This document shows positions 21,597-28,625 of a DNA stretch of 28,625 bases, piece by piece. Position 1 is the stretch's first letter, and every line of letters starts with the position of its first letter. The position numbers and the translations under genes were made by a program. The DNA comes from a virus. The stretch lies in IMG/VR virus record IMGVR_UViG_3300037258_000069, positions 1-28,625 of that record; one strand, given 5' to 3'. Under the pieces are notes generated by a model. The model was not told the DNA's origin. It did not search any database and was given only the letters and a program-made list of their open reading frames with translations.

Positions 21597-23002
21597 CACT
21601 TGCTCCTTGCGTACGGCTGCCCGTTCATCCCGATCAGCTTCTTCATGTAGTTGGTGACCTCGTCCGCGAGGCCGGAGTCGCTGTCGGCTGGCTTCTTGGC
21701 CGCGGTCGGTAGCTCAGGGGCGGCTGTGGCCCAGCCTGGGGGTACCGCTGGTTCCTGCGTCGCCTTCTCGATGATCTCCATGTCGGGGAGACCGACACCT
21801 TCGAGGGCTGCGTGCGGTTCGACCCCGGCGTTGACGAGCGTGGCGAAGGCATCGCACTTGGCGGCCATCTCCGCGTTGGCCTCTTCCTGGTTAACCGACC
21901 CGGGCTTGTCGTAGTCGAATTCTATGTTCGCCCCGGTGGCGCCAAACATGGGGACCAGCTTTGAATTCAGCGTGTTCTTGCGCCGGTCGAGCCGCGGGAC
22001 CTGAAGCTGACTGATGAATACTTCCTCAGCCGTTTGCGCGTTAGCCCGGTTAACGTCCTCAACTGTCCCTAGAAGCGCCTTGTGCATTCGGTAGGCTTCA
22101 CGAACCTCATCACGATTCGCCAGTCTCAGGTCGCCGTATTCCAGGTCCCTGTTCGTCTGCGTCCCGGCTATCCAGGTGGCGCCCATTTCCAGGATGCCGA
22201 CCCGGCCCGCGTTACTGATGCCCATGTGCGACTCGCGCCAGCGGGCGACGAACTCGTCGTAGTCGGTGTCCTCGACCTTGTCCGGGAAGCTGATGATCCC
22301 GTCGGGCTGGGCGCCGTTGAGGAACGTGTTGCGCATGTAGTCGGTCGCGTAGTGCTGCTGCTGAATGTTAGGCATGATCGACGCGATCGGGGAAGTACCG
22401 CGGAACGGGTCAAGCGGGTCCGGGATCTTCTCCTGGATCACCTGCCAGAGATCTAGCGGTATCTGCTGACCGTCGTACGAGTTGTACACCCAGCCGGCGA
22501 GGTACCCGTTCTTGTCCGGCACCGGCTGCATCCGGTCGGGCCGCACGTACCACATGCTGGTCGGCATCGCTGAGGCGTTCGCCCTGTCCAGCACCCAGAA
22601 CGTTTCCCCGGCGAGCTCGAAGTGCTGATTAGAAGCTTCGCAGAACTCAAACCGGGTCATGAACGCGTTCGGGTTGTTCCACAGGGTTAGCGCCGCGTGC
22701 TGAATGATCTCCGTGCGGTTGTCGTCGCCAACGTCAGCGGTGGAATACCGCCTGCGACCATCACGAAACTTCTTGTACAGGTGCCATTCAGGCTGAGCCG
22801 CGGTCGACGCGAGCAACGACACGATCGCGTACACAGTGCCGCTCATGCCGTAAGCACGGAGCTGCGCGTCCTTCGACTGCGTGCCGGTGCCGAGCTGGAA
22901 GACGCTGCCCTGCCGGTAGCCGTACGGCGCGAGTGGTACTGGCGGCTGCTTACCCGGCTGGCTGGCGGCAGCATTGCGGAGACGCTTGAGGCCCGACTTC
23001 AC
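21593..23002 (-). CDS. Portal protein
   Basis: The protein has 469 aa from GTG 23002, overlapping the upstream membrane-protein gene by four bases (GTGA). HK97-type portal features include RAYGMSGTVYAIVSLLASTA, then AQPEWHLYKK near the start, LDLWQVIQEKIPDPLDPFRG, TSPIASIMPNIQQQHYATDY, FLNGAQPDGIISF, and a helical C-terminal part with HKALLGTVEDVNRANAQTAE. The last 60 residues are Pro/Ala-rich and probably disordered. Portals form a dodecameric ring through which DNA enters and leaves the head. Order terminase-portal-protease-capsid matches the family. Confidence 0.95.
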   Translation of the reverse strand: MKSGLKRLRNAAASQPGKQPPVPLAPYGYRQGSVFQLGTGTQSKDAQLRAYGMSGTVYAIVSLLASTAAQPEWHLYKKFRDGRRRYSTADVGDDNRTEIIQHAALTLWNNPNAFMTRFEFCEASNQHFELAGETFWVLDRANASAMPTSMWYVRPDRMQPVPDKNGYLAGWVYNSYDGQQIPLDLWQVIQEKIPDPLDPFRGTSPIASIMPNIQQQHYATDYMRNTFLNGAQPDGIISFPDKVEDTDYDEFVARWRESHMGISNAGRVGILEMGATWIAGTQTNRDLEYGDLRLANRDEVREAYRMHKALLGTVEDVNRANAQTAEEVFISQLQVPRLDRRKNTLNSKLVPMFGATGANIEFDYDKPGSVNQEEANAEMAAKCDAFATLVNAGVEPHAALEGVGLPDMEIIEKATQEPAVPPGWATAAPELPTAAKKPADSDSGLADEVTNYMKKLIGMNGQPYARSKW

Positions 23003-23283
23003 GTACGGCCAGCCGGGTCGTCGTCAGCGATCATGAGCTCAATGACCCACAGGGACACGCCGGTGACCAGCCAGCCCAGGACGTGCCAGTGGAACGCGGC
23101 GAAGTCGACGCACCCGGTGCCAAGGACGGTCAGTGGCATGTCTAGGAGCCGCGCTAGTGACGTCCGGTGGGGCGCGATAACCGCGCGGGCAGTCGTCAGC
23201 ACAGCGGCTAGGGCCAGGCGCGCACGGGGGTTACGGCCTGGTCGCGCTGCTGGTCGGGCTAGACGAACCGGGGTTGCCACCAC
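22999..23283 (-). CDS. Small single-pass membrane protein
   Basis: The protein has 94 aa from GTG 23283, with AAGG 6 bases upstream. The N-terminal half is Arg/Ala-rich (RPAARPGRNPRARLALAAVL). One confident membrane segment lies near residues 66-86 (FHWHVLGWLVTGVSLWVIEL), followed by an acidic tail. An internal ATG at 23139 would give a 46-aa form but lacks a ribosome binding site. It lies between the packaging genes and the portal and is coupled to the portal by a four-base overlap. Function unknown; no holin-like pair of helices. Confidence 0.7.
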   Translation of the reverse strand: MVATPVRLARPAARPGRNPRARLALAAVLTTARAVIAPHRTSLARLLDMPLTVLGTGCVDFAAFHWHVLGWLVTGVSLWVIELMIADDDPAGRT

Positions 23284-23289
23284 ACCTTG

Positions 23290-23302
23290 CAGGATAGCTG
23301 GT
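23290..23302 (-). repeat. 13-base intergenic repeat, copy 2
   Basis: This is an exact copy of ACCAGCTATCCTG (also at 15779-15791). It lies 6 bases before the GTG of the membrane-protein gene, in the 47-base gap after the small Cys/His protein gene. Confidence 0.45.
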
Positions 23303-23330
23303 GAAACGGTTGTGCAACAGCCACGTGAGG

Positions 23331-23555
23331 CTACCCGACGACAGACGCCTGAACCAGGTTGCTCTTCGGCGTAGTAGCTACTTGCCGCTTGCGGTGCATA
23401 ACGCAGGACGGGACGGCGACGAGTGAGGCCATCTGCTGGCCGCCGATCCCGAACGCCTGAACGTGCGGCACCAGGGTGACCGCCTTCTCAACCTTGTCGA
23501 GGGTGATCTGGCCAGCGCAGTGCTCGTCAACGCAGAACACGCAGAGCATTTCCAT
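23331..23555 (-). CDS. Small Cys/His protein, possible zinc binder
   Basis: The protein has 74 aa from ATG 23555. AGGAAGG at 23569-23575 lies 13 bases upstream and overlaps the terminase stop codon. It has C5-xx-C8 (plus C13) and C51-xx-H54, which could form one split zinc site. Between them is a short hydrophobic segment (VQAFGIGGQQMASLVAVPS) of a length unlikely to span a membrane. A small gene of this kind between terminase and portal is common in actinophages, but I do not recognise its family. A nucleic-acid-binding or folding role is possible. Confidence 0.75.
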   Translation of the reverse strand: MEMLCVFCVDEHCAGQITLDKVEKAVTLVPHVQAFGIGGQQMASLVAVPSCVMHRKRQVATTPKSNLVQASVVG

Positions 23556-23573
23556 AACCGGGTTTGTTCCTTC

Positions 23574-24947
23574 CTAAAGACGGCCGCGCCGCAGCGACAC
23601 GCCTGACTCGAATGACCTGAACCTGAGCCGCCCGACGAGGTCCTTCTGGGCGACCGCGTAACGGAGTGCATCACAGCTGTGATCGTCTTGCTTAACGGGT
23701 GCTTCCCGCAGGTTTTCTGTTCCTGGTTGTGCTCGCTGGTCCCATACGTAGGTGGTGATTTCCTCTTCAAGGCACGTTGGCCGTCGGGATGCGAGAAGCT
23801 TCGGGTCTTTATGTACAACGGACTCGCGGCAGATGTACAGCCGGGGAAAACCTTTTCCGTCCTTGCGCAGTCGTTCCGACACCGCGTCAATTCCGGGCTT
23901 CACGTCTTTCTTCGCAGCGATCGTCGTCCGCCCAAGGTGCCGTTCTAGCGTGGCGCGGTCTTCCGCGTCGTGATCGCAGACAATCCGGCTCGGCGGCGCT
24001 GGGTCCCTGTCTATTACCTTCTGCATTTCCTTGGCAGCGTCCTCGACGAGTAGCCCCGTCTGGTACAGCTCCCGGTAAACGTAAAGCCGGTCGTCGGGCG
24101 AGACAGCGACCCACATGGCGACGAACGGGTTGTTGAACCCGAAGTCGACCGAGATGAAGCGCTCCCATTCCTTAGGCGGGAAGCCTCCGGGGAACGGGTC
24201 AACCAGGTGAACAGCAGGATCGAACTCGTCGTATACCAGTCCTTCCGCGGCAACCCACTGCCCGAGCAGGAACCGCTGGCGCCTAATGGTCGGCAGCCCG
24301 TCTAGGCGGTCAAGGTAGTCCTTGCCGAGCGCCGTCCATTCTTGTGCCTCACTATCCCAGTAAGCGGGGTTATCCGTGTGCTGCCCGTACAGGATCTTGC
24401 AGCGCCCGGTGTCCGCACGGACCTTGAGGTGGTGCGTCGGGGCGCCAGGGTTAGTGAGCATTAGCAGCTGCTGATAGGGGAGCACGCCGTTACGCAGCCG
24501 GGTGACGAGAACGTCGAGGTCTTCGCTGTCGGTTTCGATTGCCTCGTCGACCAAGATCAGGTCGAACTCCATCGACAGGTACTTCTCGCGCTTGTCCAGG
24601 CCGCCGACCATCAGCACCGACCCGTTGAAGTACCGGTACGCCGCGGGCTCGCTGCCACTGCCGCCGTAGTACTTGACGTAGTTCCCCTTGATCGCTTCGG
24701 CGGCGACCTTGTGCTTGTACGTCTTCATCGTGCTCCCGACGAGCGCGACCTGGGTCTTGCGCAGCACGAGGCACGACAGCCCTGGACGGGTCATACAGAG
24801 CACGTGCAGCTTCAGAAGGGCAGCCTGCGTCTTCCCGGTCCCGGCGGGCCCTGAGATCAGCAGCTCCTTGCTGCGGTCCTTGACGAGCTGCGCGTTGGCG
24901 CCGCGGAGCTGGACCCGGATCTCGGTGTCAGCTGTCGCCGTCGGCAT
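23574..24947 (-). CDS. terL: Terminase large subunit
   Basis: The protein has 457 aa from ATG 24947, with GAGGG 9 bases upstream. The frame stays open to 25259, but the extra 104 codons only shadow the small-subunit gene. The ATPase has Walker A GPAGTGKT (33-40), Walker B LILVDEA (130-136, D134/E135) and a coupling segment MLTNPGAPTHHL (163-174). The nuclease has ISVDFGFNNPF (D268), VCDHDAED (D325) and DDHSCDALRY (D426), matching the RNase H-like acidic triad. It drives DNA packaging into the prohead through the portal and cuts the concatemer. The gene overlaps the small subunit by 20 bases. Confidence 0.96.
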   Translation of the reverse strand: MPTATADTEIRVQLRGANAQLVKDRSKELLISGPAGTGKTQAALLKLHVLCMTRPGLSCLVLRKTQVALVGSTMKTYKHKVAAEAIKGNYVKYYGGSGSEPAAYRYFNGSVLMVGGLDKREKYLSMEFDLILVDEAIETDSEDLDVLVTRLRNGVLPYQQLLMLTNPGAPTHHLKVRADTGRCKILYGQHTDNPAYWDSEAQEWTALGKDYLDRLDGLPTIRRQRFLLGQWVAAEGLVYDEFDPAVHLVDPFPGGFPPKEWERFISVDFGFNNPFVAMWVAVSPDDRLYVYRELYQTGLLVEDAAKEMQKVIDRDPAPPSRIVCDHDAEDRATLERHLGRTTIAAKKDVKPGIDAVSERLRKDGKGFPRLYICRESVVHKDPKLLASRRPTCLEEEITTYVWDQRAQPGTENLREAPVKQDDHSCDALRYAVAQKDLVGRLRFRSFESGVSLRRGRL

Positions 24948-25431
24948 CGTCCAGGCCCTCGATGACGTAGCGGAGCGACCCGGTGATCTGCACCTCGGGG
25001 CGGGCGTCGAGACCGAGGAGCTTCCGCTCAGCCTCGTCGATCTTGTGCAGCCGGTCCATCGCCGCGAGCACGATGCTGTCGTCTTCCAGCGGCTCCCCGA
25101 AGATCGGCTGGCCGTCGTCATCGCTGCCAAGGATCTCAGAGACGACGTGACCCTGCTGGACGACGACGTGGCGCCGGTCGAGGATATCCTGGGTAACCCC
25201 GCGCATCTGATGCAGCCGGGCGACGTGCTCCGCGCGGTACGCGGCGACGTTAGGCTCAAGGATGCGCTCGATACTCGCGGCGAAGTCCTTGTGCACTAGC
25301 CCGAGGCTGACACCCAGTTCCTTGGAGATCTCCCGGAAGGTGAGTCCCTCCTCGCGGAGCTCGATAACGCGAGCGCGCCGCCGGGTGATCTCAAGCTCCT
25401 TGTGCTTGGCTGTCGCCGGGTTAACCGTCAT
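24928..25431 (-). CDS. terS: Terminase small subunit
   Basis: The protein has 167 aa from ATG 25431, with AGGTGA close upstream. Residues of about 29-51 (GLTFREISKELGVSLGLVHK) form a helix-turn-helix for DNA recognition, followed by a helical oligomerisation region (AAYRAEHVARLHQMRGVTQD, then LAAMDRLHKIDEAERKLLG) and an acidic C-terminus. This is the usual layout of terminase small subunits, which select the packaging start site and stimulate the large subunit. It directly precedes and overlaps the large subunit gene. Confidence 0.9.
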   Translation of the reverse strand: MTVNPATAKHKELEITRRRARVIELREEGLTFREISKELGVSLGLVHKDFAASIERILEPNVAAYRAEHVARLHQMRGVTQDILDRRHVVVQQGHVVSEILGSDDDGQPIFGEPLEDDSIVLAAMDRLHKIDEAERKLLGLDARPEVQITGSLRYVIEGLDDADGDS

Positions 25432-25472
25432 CGTTCACCTGCAATCGTTCATCCGGGTCTGACCAGCGTACT

Positions 25473-25835
25473 TCAGTCCAGGTCCAGTGGCGGCTCGTCC
25501 TGGTTGTACCTCCGCAGTTCCTCGTAGCAGTCCAGGGCCGGCCCGTTACCTGCGATCAGGTCGATGCTGTAAGACCACCCGTTGGCAACCGCCCGGGGTC
25601 CACGGCCCCGCGACAAGTCCGGCTCGTTCACCGCAGTGAGGGAGTACCGGGTTCCGTCGAACCTTGCGACTACCAGGTGGTTGCGGACGAGCCTGTCAAC
25701 TACGGCGTAGGCATCGCGCAGGGTCTCGTTCAAGGACTTATCCCGTACGTGATCGGCCACCGCCATCTTGGTGCAGCCGGGGTGCTCTTCCACGTACTTG
25801 AGCGCCGCTGCCATCCGTTGCCCTGTCCTCGCCAT
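25473..25835 (-). CDS. Winged-helix-like DNA-binding protein
   Basis: The protein has 120 aa from ATG 25835; a GTG five codons earlier is possible. Neither start has a clear ribosome binding site, so the message may begin close by. Residues 1-70 (GQRMAAALKYVEEHPGCTKM, AVADHVRDK, DAYAVVDRLVRNHLVVARFD, GTRYSLTAV) fit a winged helix: three helices then a two-strand wing. The C-terminal 45 residues are different (ANGWSYSIDLIAGNGPALDC). It is the first gene of the leftward late operon and could regulate the operon or take part in packaging; this is inference. Confidence 0.75.
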   Translation of the reverse strand: MARTGQRMAAALKYVEEHPGCTKMAVADHVRDKSLNETLRDAYAVVDRLVRNHLVVARFDGTRYSLTAVNEPDLSRGRGPRAVANGWSYSIDLIAGNGPALDCYEELRRYNQDEPPLDLD

Positions 25836-26166
25836 GACGCCAGCGTACACACATGGGTGTTTAACCGGGGGCGTGTCACGCTGGGTGTACCCCTGCTCGA
25901 TCCTGCCTCATCGGCCATAGTCCTGATAGCCCCAGAATTTCCTGACTGCGGGTCCACCTCGGTACATCTCCCTGATACCTACCTACTACTACCCCCCCCC
26001 CTCCCCTTTTACAGAAAGTAAGAAATACTAGTACTACTAAGTATATATACAGGTCAGGCAGGGTTTTTCTGGCGCTACGGCTGAGGCTACGACTGATGCT
26101 ACGGCTGGGTCTATGAGAATCCGTCGAATGCTTGTTCTCCACCGTTACCGTCCCGTGACAAAGAGA
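25836..26166. other. Noncoding AT-rich region, candidate origin/promoter/packaging region
   Basis: No convincing gene is found in about 330 bases. It contains an A/T-rich stretch at 26007-26050 with a TATATATA run, a run of ten G on the minus strand (25992-26001) next to GGGG, and three 12-base direct repeats (26074-26109). The composition contrasts sharply with the GC-rich genes around it. It lies between the primase gene and the packaging genes, so an origin, a late promoter or a packaging (cos/pac) site are all possible. A TATACT match to a -10 box is present on the minus strand but no good -35. Confidence 0.55.
26074..26109 (-). repeat. Three 12-base direct repeats (iteron-like)
   Basis: Three head-to-tail units GCTACGGCTGAG, GCTACGACTGAT and GCTACGGCTGGG (plus strand) share GCTACGRCTGRK. 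A fourth unit decays into TCTATGAG. The 5-base core GCTAC recurs in the terminator stem at 26194. Tandem units of this size near a primase gene resemble iterons. Confidence 0.65.
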
Positions 26167-26204
26167 TAGCCCGTAGCTCCAGTTTGGACTAGGGCTACGG
26201 GCTA
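26167..26204 (-). terminator. Intrinsic terminator after the primase gene
   Basis: There is an 11-base perfect stem, TAGCCCGTAGC (26167-26177) with its complement at 26194-26204, and a 16-base loop. It starts 10 bases after the primase stop. On the minus strand it is followed by TATCTCTTTGT, a T-rich though not pure run. It separates the replication transcript from the late operon. Confidence 0.75.
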
Positions 26205-26214
26205 GGCCGCCAGG

Positions 26215-28625
26215 TCAGCGGTAAGCGGGATTTGGATACTGTCCGTAACCATTAACGCCCGGCTGGAACAGCGTGACCGGCTTCAGCTTCCAGTTGGCGT
26301 AGCACTTCTTCTGCTCGCCGGCCGGGCCGCGGCGCACTACTTCCAGTTCTGGTACCGCTGCCCGCAGCATCCTTCCGAACGTCCTGATGTCCCCGGTGTA
26401 ACTGCCCCGCGGCCCGGCCCACCTGATCCAGTCCTGGTACACCTCCTGGATCTGGACCCACTCACCCGGTGCCTGCACAAGCCTTTCCTCGGCGAACACC
26501 AGGTACTCGCTCGACCCCTCGCGCAGCTCGTCCCGTGACGCCGACGAGGAGACCGTCTCGATGAACCGCCCGCAGTACTCCAGGTCGGCCAGGCCTTCCA
26601 GCGCCCAGTTGATGATCCCCGGAAGCTCGGCCAGCACCGCGGCCTTCAGCGTGATGTCCTCAATGCCGTAGAACGAGCGCTTCATGGTGAGCATCACGAA
26701 CCGGCTGGCAACCGCGCCCGCGGCGTCCGGGAACTGCGGGATCTCGTTGCTCATGAGCGCGAACCGGACCGGGAGCACCCCGGTGACCGCGCCGCCCTTG
26801 TGCTTGCGCTCGACGTCCAGGGGGTCCTCGCCGCTGATCGCCAGCAGCCGCTCGGTCATCAGGTGCCGGTCGTCTTTCGGTGACAGCCGCATGTCCGAGA
26901 CCACCGCGAGGGTCTTGCCGAGCAGCGGCTCCAGGCCGAAGTGCTGCCCGAGCGAGCCCAGCGTCGGCCCGGAGAAAGCCCCGGCGGACAGCGCCTCCAT
27001 GACCCGGGCGATCGTTCCCTTGCCCGCCCGCTTCGGCCCGGTGACGAGCAGGATCTTCCCAAGGTCGGTGCGGCCGGAGATAACGTACCCGAACCACTGG
27101 CGCAGCAGCCGGATGCTGTCCGGGTCACCGGCCCACAGGTCATGCAGGAACTTGAGCCACCGCGGGCAGGTCGCGTTAACGTCCCAGGCGGCGTTGACGT
27201 GGGCGAGCCCGAAGAACAGCGGGGTGGGGTCGAGCAGGACGCGGTTCCGGATGTCGAGCAGCCCGTTGGCGCACGGGATGACGACCGGGCCGGAGCCGTT
27301 GAGCCAGCCGCCGCGGGCTGTGGACGCCGGGACCAGCGCGACGGACGACAGGGCGTGGATGACGTTCCCGACGACGGCCCGGTTGGGCACCCACCGCTTG
27401 GTGTCGGTGCCGCCCTCCTTGTTCTGCGTGGTGTAGACCGCCTTGCGGGTCAGGTCGTAGACGGTGCGCTCCATTGCCTCGTCCTCGAACACGTCCCAGT
27501 GCGTGCCGTTCCATTTCATCCAGGACTGGTCGCGCCGCATCAGCGTCGGCAGCCCCCGGTAGCTGTACCGGGCGTGGATGAAGTCGGCGACGGCCAGCGG
27601 GGCGAACGGCGGCGGGAGGACCAGCGCGCCCTCGGGCGTCTTCATGTCCGGGGGTGTAGCACTTACCGTTGTTTGAACTTGTTCGGTTTCACTGACGGTA
27701 GTAACCGCAGGCCGGGGCACGTAGGAAGGCAAAGTTTCCCAGGCCTGGTCGGCGGCAGCCAGTCGCTGCTGGGCGGCCTCGTCACCGTTGAACGCGGCAA
27801 GCTGGTCGTTGGCCCGGACCTCGGTGTAGTCCCCGTACCCGGCTGCGCGCAGGGCCAGCTCGGCGGCGGTGAAGTCCCCGTCGTGGTTGAAGACGGCGTA
27901 CGCCTCGAACTTCCCGACGCTAACCGGAGTCTTGGTGCCGAACGAGGTCGAGCTGGAGAACACGGTCAGGGTGTGCTCTTTAGTGAGCGCGGACCTCTTG
28001 GAGGTAGCCAGCGGGTGCAGCCAGGAGTCGTCGCCGTTGTGCGTCCCGGACAGCTCCCAGCCCTCGTCGGTGAGGATGTCCGCCCACTCGTGCTCGGCGG
28101 CGTACGCCATCCCCGCGGGCCCTCCGGACCGCTTCACCCGCCCGGTGCTGCCTCCCCACTCGCTCGCCTGAGGCACCCAGGTGGACAGCTCGGCGGCGAC
28201 ATTCGCCAGCTTCTCCCGCTCGCCCCAGGTGATGTCCGCGACGGTTTCCGGTGACCCGGCGGCGAGCACGTACGGCTTGCCGAGCTCGTGGCACTCCTTC
28301 TCCGTTGGCGCCACCACGGTGTAGCCGCCCTGGCCGCGGGTCTCGATCAGCGTCTTGGCGAGCCTGGTCTGCTCCCCGCGCTTGGTGTCAGCCTTGGTCC
28401 ACGGCCGGACGGCCATCTCCTCGTCGGTCTCGGCGCGGCGGGCGAATACCTCGTTGCCGCCGACGGGCTGGTCACTGATCCGGTACAGCACGTGGATGCC
28501 GCCCGACGGGGAGAACTCCAGGTAGCCGCCCGCGATCCGCTGCCACAGCGCGGTCATCTTGTAGTTGGCGAGTAGCTCGGTGAACTGGGTGTAGACGCCT
28601 TCATTCCAGGCACGGCCCTCGAACT
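26215..28625 (-). CDS. D5-type primase/helicase, 5' end outside window
   Basis: The frame is open to the right edge with 22 codons beyond the first visible Met (ATG 28557), so the true start lies outside; at least 802 residues are visible. The N-terminal visible part (GGYLEFSPSGGIHVLYRISD) looks like the end of a primase-polymerase domain. The C-terminal half is a superfamily 3 helicase of the P4/D5 type: LLRQWFGYVISGRTDLGKIL precedes Walker A GPKRAGKGT at 27013-27039, followed by VVSDMRL, the basic segment VERKHKGG, and FALMSNEIPQFPD with ASRFVMLTM. Such proteins make primers and unwind DNA at the phage origin. An intrinsic terminator follows, then a candidate origin region. Confidence 0.93.
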   Translation of the reverse strand, partial: FEGRAWNEGVYTQFTELLANYKMTALWQRIAGGYLEFSPSGGIHVLYRISDQPVGGNEVFARRAETDEEMAVRPWTKADTKRGEQTRLAKTLIETRGQGGYTVVAPTEKECHELGKPYVLAAGSPETVADITWGEREKLANVAAELSTWVPQASEWGGSTGRVKRSGGPAGMAYAAEHEWADILTDEGWELSGTHNGDDSWLHPLATSKRSALTKEHTLTVFSSSTSFGTKTPVSVGKFEAYAVFNHDGDFTAAELALRAAGYGDYTEVRANDQLAAFNGDEAAQQRLAAADQAWETLPSYVPRPAVTTVSETEQVQTTVSATPPDMKTPEGALVLPPPFAPLAVADFIHARYSYRGLPTLMRRDQSWMKWNGTHWDVFEDEAMERTVYDLTRKAVYTTQNKEGGTDTKRWVPNRAVVGNVIHALSSVALVPASTARGGWLNGSGPVVIPCANGLLDIRNRVLLDPTPLFFGLAHVNAAWDVNATCPRWLKFLHDLWAGDPDSIRLLRQWFGYVISGRTDLGKILLVTGPKRAGKGTIARVMEALSAGAFSGPTLGSLGQHFGLEPLLGKTLAVVSDMRLSPKDDRHLMTERLLAISGEDPLDVERKHKGGAVTGVLPVRFALMSNEIPQFPDAAGAVASRFVMLTMKRSFYGIEDITLKAAVLAELPGIINWALEGLADLEYCGRFIETVSSSASRDELREGSSEYLVFAEERLVQAPGEWVQIQEVYQDWIRWAGPRGSYTGDIRTFGRMLRAAVPELEVVRRGPAGEQKKCYANWKLKPVTLFQPGVNGYGQYPNPAYR

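Noticed and set aside
24948-25259. N-terminal 104-codon extension of the terminase large subunit
   Set aside because: It covers the small-subunit gene in another frame, is a Ser/Arg/Thr-rich shadow, and lacks a ribosome binding site. The ATG at 24947 is well placed.
25908-25967. 19-aa minus-strand peptide frame (MYRGGPAVRKFWGYQDYGR) before the winged-helix gene
   Set aside because: The GGGAG abuts the ATG with no spacing and the length is too short to judge. It could be a leader peptide but there is no further support.
25876-26142. 88-codon minus-strand frame in the control region
   Set aside because: It runs through the G10 tract and the 12-base repeats (giving Ser-Arg repeats and a Gly run). 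GTG start with weak ribosome binding site; composition unlike a gene.
26941-27143. Possible second ATPase frames within the primase gene on the minus strand
   Set aside because: These are alternate frames of the Walker A region with shadow composition.
26941-28254. 437-codon open frame on the plus strand
   Set aside because: It lies wholly antisense to the primase gene, which has clear helicase motifs. Its composition (Gly, Arg, Val, Pro rich, few hydrophobic cores) is that of a GC-rich shadow frame.
1-28625. CRISPR arrays, tRNA genes, insertion sequences, integrase or attachment sites
   Set aside because: No regularly spaced repeats of CRISPR type, no cloverleaf-like sequence and no transposase or recombinase motif were seen on reading both strands.

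Overview
The window is a stretch of a tailed-phage genome (or a prophage or metagenomic phage contig), GC-rich by eye, with a siphovirus-type late region. Every gene I accept lies on the minus strand, so the late region is transcribed from right to left. GTG starts are frequent and neighbouring genes often overlap by 1 to 8 bases. The HK97-type head genes, the G/GT chaperone pair with a programmed frameshift, the long tape-measure protein and the composition fit an actinobacterial host such as Streptomyces or a relative. The host is an inference; nothing in the window proves it. No integrase, repressor, holin, endolysin or tRNA gene is visible, so lifestyle cannot be decided.

In transcription order: (1) 28625-26215, a D5-type primase/helicase cut by the window edge and followed by a strong hairpin. 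(2) 26214-25836, a noncoding AT-rich gap with three 12-base direct repeats and a G10 run, a candidate replication origin, promoter or packaging region. (3) 25835-23331, a winged-helix-like small protein, terminase small and large subunits, and a small Cys/His protein. (4) 23283-19004, a small membrane protein, the portal, a ClpP-like maturation protease with an extra C-terminal domain, and the major capsid protein. (5) 18983-15903, an endonuclease VII-like homing endonuclease, three small beta-rich proteins (two of them tandem paralogues), a zinc-ribbon/SAP-like protein, a helical protein and a small Cys protein. (6) 15902-15706, a structured noncoding gap. (7) 15705-11249, the head-tail connector, neck/tail-completion proteins, a 37-aa gene, a structural protein, and two related major-tail-type proteins around an unknown gene. 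(8) 11145-9833, a small basic protein, chaperones G and GT (slippery heptamer GGGAAAA) and a second HNH homing endonuclease. (9) 9828-5872, the tape measure with a lytic transglycosylase-like domain. (10) 5869-1, a modular tail-tip/adsorption cluster.

The most unusual part is the tail-tip cluster. The 1094-aa protein opens with a GH16-type glycoside hydrolase domain carrying an intact E-x-D-x-x-E catalytic motif. It then alternates jelly-roll modules with a short repeat of the form VSGSFALGPLALSS. The same jelly-roll module and the same repeat recur in the gene at the left window edge, fused there to a minor-tail-protein domain. One divergent copy of the repeat makes up much of a 37-aa gene in the neck region, 8 kb away. 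In all there are eight copies in three genes. This looks like a modular, recombining adsorption or polysaccharide-degrading apparatus. I cannot say from sequence alone what the short repeat does.
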